DNA of 64,000 nt from Myrica gale (lineage: Eukaryota > Streptophyta > Magnoliopsida > Fagales > Myricaceae): NCBI GenBank assembly GCA_963930655.1, contig OZ005604.1, positions 1,188,001 to 1,252,000 of the forward strand, written 5' to 3'. Every line of letters starts with the position of its first letter. The stretch's first letter is position 1. Both the position numbers and the translations under genes were made by a program. The notes under the pieces were generated by a model, which saw only the letters and a list, made by a program, of their open reading frames with translations, was not told where the DNA came from and made no database searches. Of the stretch, positions 60,301-64,000 are shown piece by piece.

Positions 60301-62782
60301 AGATATGTGTGCAATTGCAAATCTGTGTTATTAATCAAAACTGGTTGGCAAGTTAACCATGAGAATACAGACAGCGTGGTTCATGTTATTAAATGAAAAA
60401 TTTCTTGGTTGTTTCCTTTGACCGTTTCTGCCCTTGTGGTGTCAAAAATGACCAAGTAGTTTCTTCTTTTCCCAATCCATATTCTAATAATCTTGGCCAC
60501 AAAACCAACGTATATTCACTAAATGGTATTGACCTTTTTCACCAGTTGAAAGAAAAACTCCTTAAAAGAACAATATTTGCTCCTGGGCACTATTGATAGC
60601 TCTTGATATCCACTTCTTGGTGGAGAAATTTTGGGCTATTTGGTATTTGGGAAGATTACACTTTACCATCCTACTTCATTTGTAATACGCCTCTCAAACT
60701 ACCAACTTTTACAAGTTGTCCCCAAAATTAAGATCTAGCTGATGAGATTGTGACATACAGTTAGATCTTAGTTTAGGGAATAATTTGCAAAAAAGTGGTA
60801 GTTTAAGGGATCAATTGCCAACAATGGTAATTTGGGGCCACATTGCAGATGCAGTGGTGTTTATGGTTGTAAAATGTGATTTTTCCTTGTTATTTTGTAC
60901 TTTTTTTTTTGTATCTCTTACTGTTCTTTGGACTACTTGCACTGTCTTAATGCCAACAGCATGCAGTCCATGGCTTGGTATTGGTAAAATTCGGGGATGG
61001 TGTATTCCAATAACAGCAGCAGAGCCTAAGTTGTACTTAAATCATCAATGAGACAAAGGGTTCTGGACTCAGAAAAAGGCTCATAATAAAACTCTTCGTA
61101 TTTTCATCTTGCTCGTAATCGCACCCGGCTTTAGGTTCTAACAGTTTTCCCCCCTTTAGTCATGTTTCTCAGTTTCTAATTACTTCTCTCAGTGGAATCC
61201 ATTTGTTGGATTAATTCACATTGCGTAGATATGGTTGGTATGTATTGCTTCTTAGTTTTATCAAAATAACATTTTCTAAAAATTAGGAAGCCTGAAACTT
61301 AGGCCTCATTCATTCTGATTTAAAGAGTTTTAAATGGTTCTCCTTGGTCTTTGATGTTTGTCTAAGGGATGAGCTGGCCTGTTTTATTTCTCCTATCTCT
61401 GAGTTATTGTTATATTGCCTGTAGAATGATAACTTGTCTTACAAGCAAAACTACAATTGATGGGATTATACTTTCAGTAGACATCCAAATTTTCCTTCTC
61501 CTATGAGATTTTTCATAATTCCTCTGTTCTGAAAATACAGTCAGAGCATGATGGCTCAGATCTACAAGTGGAATTGAATGTAGAACATCATTATGGAGAA
61601 GACATTGTCCCCAACATGACAAGGTCACCTAGGGTTAAGTACATAACCTACTATGAAGACTCTGAAAGTATTCCCGGAAGAAGGACAGCAGTCTGGGAGC
61701 TTGATAAAGGTGCGTTAAATGTCTTTGAATTGCTAATGAACAGAGACGTGACACTGTCATAGCTCTTTGACTTCAATAATGTCCTTGTAAACGGCAGTGA
61801 TTTCTGCCTTATTGAAGACAGCATGCTGTAGATATGTCACAGTCAAAAATGTACAACTGAATAACTGTTAACTGCTGTTCGATGTGGAAGAGTTATGCTC
61901 ATTTCTGTGAAATATTTTTAAGCTGGTTTAGATATTGAAAACTGTGATACCTGGAGGAGATATTCTAGTGGTCTATAAACTTTTCCTGTGTTACGCTTTG
62001 GAAGCTGGTTTCATGATGTGAAAGTGATACTTCCTAAGAGAATCTAGAAAATTTGGACTGTTTTGTAGTTTTTCCGGGACTCTTTTAGAAGTTTCTTTAA
62101 ATTGATGTTTGTGCCTTAAGTTGAAATTCGACACTTTTGTATATTTTCTGGGATATCTCCTTATGTTGAGTTGACCTTACTGTCACCTGCTTTCTTTGGT
62201 ATAATGACTCAAAACGGAAAAGATAAAAAAAATTGACTGTATGTTGACGTTATAAACTTTAAATTGAGACTATCTTCATGTAGCAAATCACAGGAACATA
62301 GTTAGATCCCCAATTCTAATGCGGGAGTTGTGGCTTCAAATGTTGCATGATATCCATCCGGATGCAAGTTCTAGTTTTGTTACAAAAGGTAATTTAGTAT
62401 ACTCTATTTCTTCAGCATAAGAAGACGTCGGGAGTCTCTTTTTTTTTTGGGGGGGGGGGGGGTGGGGGGTTATCTTCAGCAATCTTTACTGATAAGATAT
62501 CTGACAGCTAAACGTGGACCTTTGAGGGATGAAGACTGTTATTGGGATTATGGGAAAGCTCGGTGTACATGGGCTGAGTACTGTGAATATAGGTTATCTT
62601 TTTTCCTCTAGAAAAGTTACTCCTTTTCTTTTCTCAGAACTTTCAGTTTATTTTTCCCTTTAATGTTGTCGCTATTTTTACTTGATTTATGGGGATGCAG
62701 GTATGTTTTTGGGGATGTTCACCTGGGGCAGAGCTGTAGGTTGAGGAACTCTTCAGCACATATGATGGTGCATTATCTATAA
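48396..62782 (+). CDS. PSAT1: Phospholipid--sterol O-acyltransferase (PSAT1), LCAT/PDAT family
   Basis: Fifteen exons, all phases consistent: 48396-48638, 49019-49154, 49283-49427, 56180-56349, 56446-56522, 56878-57091, 57175-57349, 58001-58100, 58437-58531, 59924-59975, 60127-60198, 61541-61709, 62284-62388, 62508-62592 and 62701-62782. The product is 639 residues (Arabidopsis PSAT1 about 633). It transfers an acyl group from a phospholipid to a sterol, making sterol esters at the endoplasmic reticulum. A signal peptide/anchor covers about 1-28. The lipase core has the nucleophile elbow FAHSLGNN (Ser195); Asp in GDDTVPYHS (about 467) and His in EHDGSD (about 496) are the likely triad partners. 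Introns are ordinary except intron 3 (6752 bp), which holds a LINE. Exon 7 uses a GTGGGT donor, chosen because it alone keeps phase. No coding break was found. Confidence 0.95.
49851..51746 (+). pseudogene. LINE ORF1 (RNA-binding gag-like), frameshifted
   Basis: The first part (49851-50627) has features of plant LINE ORF1 proteins ([42 protein letters not shown]). A Ser/Pro/Gly-rich tail follows in 50892-51746, with the middle in another frame (50618-51259). At least two frame changes are needed, so ORF1 is dead. The exact start is uncertain. Its stop overlaps the ORF2 start as ATGA at 51743-51746. Confidence 0.75.
51743..55388 (+). pseudogene. LINE ORF2: endonuclease, reverse transcriptase, zf-RVT; stops and one frameshift
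   Basis: The APE-type endonuclease is recognisable from NVRGLN (about 51767), CFQETK, VYGPND, GGDFNV and SDHFPI. The reverse transcriptase follows with [48 protein letters not shown] and FADDTLIF; then come the [10 protein letters not shown] region, and a zf-RVT domain ([16 protein letters not shown]...[18 protein letters not shown]). In-frame stops lie at 51764, 51971, 52115, 52928, 54555, 54804 and 55215, and the frame changes once between about 53760 and 53800. Catalytic motifs are still readable, so the copy is not very old. Confidence 0.93.
58717..58739. repeat. CT microsatellite in PSAT1 intron 9
   Basis: A run of about eleven CT units. Confidence 0.9.
60640..60845. mobile_element. Possible small foldback MITE in PSAT1 intron 11
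   Basis: AAACTACCAACTTTT (about 60696) and AAAAAGTGGTAGTTT (about 60790) are inverted copies, with TTTACCATCC/AATGGTAATTTG-like words further out. Borders and target duplication were not resolved. Confidence 0.35.
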
Positions 62783-64000
62783 AAATTGGAAGGTGTCAGT
62801 TTTCTTCTTTCTTCTTCTATTGGATTTAATTCAAAACCTCCAGTAGAGCTTGATTTAGAACACTTGAGCAATGATATTCTTAGGAAGTTAAACCATTGCC
62901 TCTTGCTAGAGTACCTTTGAAGATCTCTCAATGACCAAAACCTTTGACCTCAAAGTGGGAGTCACACATGCTATTAAATATTCACTGAATTTTACTAGCG
63001 TGCATAACATCTCTCTTTGATCGTTGGAGTTGATGTGCTGTTTCAAATTAATACACCATTTGCTTTGGAAGCTGTCATACAATGTGATGAAGACTTCGTG
63101 GAAAAGATCGAATCTCATGAAAGAGGAAGATAAAAAGATTGGACCAGTGCCATTCATCTAAGACCTTCGAAAACTGTTAATATATAATTTTTTATGACCT
63201 TACAATGGCTTGGAGCCTAGGATAACTCATTTCAGGGATATGGAAGCAAAGTTGATAAAATGATGCTGTTTTAATATGATATATGAATGGCTCTTAACCT
63301 GTCAGTAATCAATTTTTCTTCAGGTTGCCATAATGCTACACTTTTATTTATTTTTTTGCTGCTTCATCGCATATAAATTTTCGAAATTTTAGATTCATAG
63401 ATATTGAAAATCCTAGTTGGATAATAATTAATTTTCTGTAAATTTTTCTCTTTTAATTATATTTCAGATCAATCCATCCAGTAATGCTATGAATCCAGTA
63501 TAGGGAGTCAGACAGTGTCCAGGATCTTCAGAATATTCATGTTCCTTCGTACAGCCAAAAATTCTAGCTGGGTCTGGCCTCCTCCCTCAGATCATATTGG
63601 AACTCCGGGTAACAAGGCCAGATTTGCTTTGAATTGCATCCCCATGATTCATGTATTTTTGCAGCGTGTAGCTAATCTTTCTTCAAGTAGCTTCTTGTAA
63701 GCACCGAGTCGTTGATACATCACAGCACAAAAAGCTGCATCTTCGTCTTACAAGACAGTTCACATGTAATGTGTGCTTCAAATTTTGGGTACTTTTTTTA
63801 CTAAAGAGTAAGTAGGGTCAGAATGGTCTGATGCGGGAGAATGGTACAGTTTTGAGCAGTGATGGAATTCACGTATCCACCCCTTGTATGGGAGATATCT
63901 TGAAGATTTGAACAATTAGAACAGAATGAATACGAATTCGATTTCTTGTATTCTTAATCTTCAATCCCTTGTGAGGTGTTGACCCTTGACTCATTACTTC
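62783..64000. other. PSAT1 3' UTR and downstream flank
   Basis: The 3' UTR probably begins at 62783. No convincing coding region lies to the right edge. A TATTTCAG acceptor-like site at about 63460-63468 followed by non-AT-rich sequence to about 63800 could be a spliced 3' UTR exon or the start of another transcript. Confidence 0.4.

Overview
The window is nuclear DNA from a eudicot plant, probably a woody species; the species itself cannot be fixed from the sequence. The evidence is GT-AG spliced genes of plant-only families (a receptor kinase of the MIK2 type, JASON, plant BARD1, PSAT1), AT-rich spacers with microsatellites, and a dense load of plant transposons (LINE, Ty1/copia, Ty3/gypsy, hAT, Mutator-like and SINE).

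Layout. 0.7-4.6 kb: an intact two-exon LRR receptor-like kinase (minus), followed at 6.4-8.9 kb by an RNase H relic and a decayed LRR-kinase copy on the other strand. 9.4-11.4 kb: a four-exon JASON-type meiosis gene (minus). 13.0 kb: an intron-containing elongator tRNA-Met (minus), divergent from a two-RRM hnRNP1-type gene (13.3-16.3 kb, plus). 17.8-21.8 kb: copia and gypsy debris. 22.6-26.1 kb: a broken NPF5-type peptide/nitrate transporter. 27.4-34.5 kb: a complete 13-exon BARD1/ROW1 gene (minus). 35-41.8 kb: a hAT element, two Mutator-like foldback elements and a duplicated, broken piece of BARD1 (exons 8-10). 42.0-42.6 kb: an intronless CGR1-type rRNA-processing gene (minus), with a 612-bp foldback element just upstream. 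43.5-48.4 kb: gene-free, with a diverged tandem duplication, a SINE and a long AT/GT microsatellite. 48.4-62.8 kb: a complete 15-exon PSAT1 phospholipid-sterol acyltransferase (plus) whose third intron carries a full-length but dead LINE.

BARD1 and PSAT1 are neighbours in Arabidopsis (At1g04020 and At1g04010), so the right half keeps an old gene order that has been stretched by transposons. The genes do not form a pathway: they cover surface signalling, meiosis, RNA binding, DNA repair/chromatin, ribosome biogenesis and sterol ester synthesis. I found no defence island, biosynthetic cluster or clearly new system. The novelty is mostly in the repeats: insertions with readable target-site duplications, empty sites within the window, and segmental duplication of gene parts.
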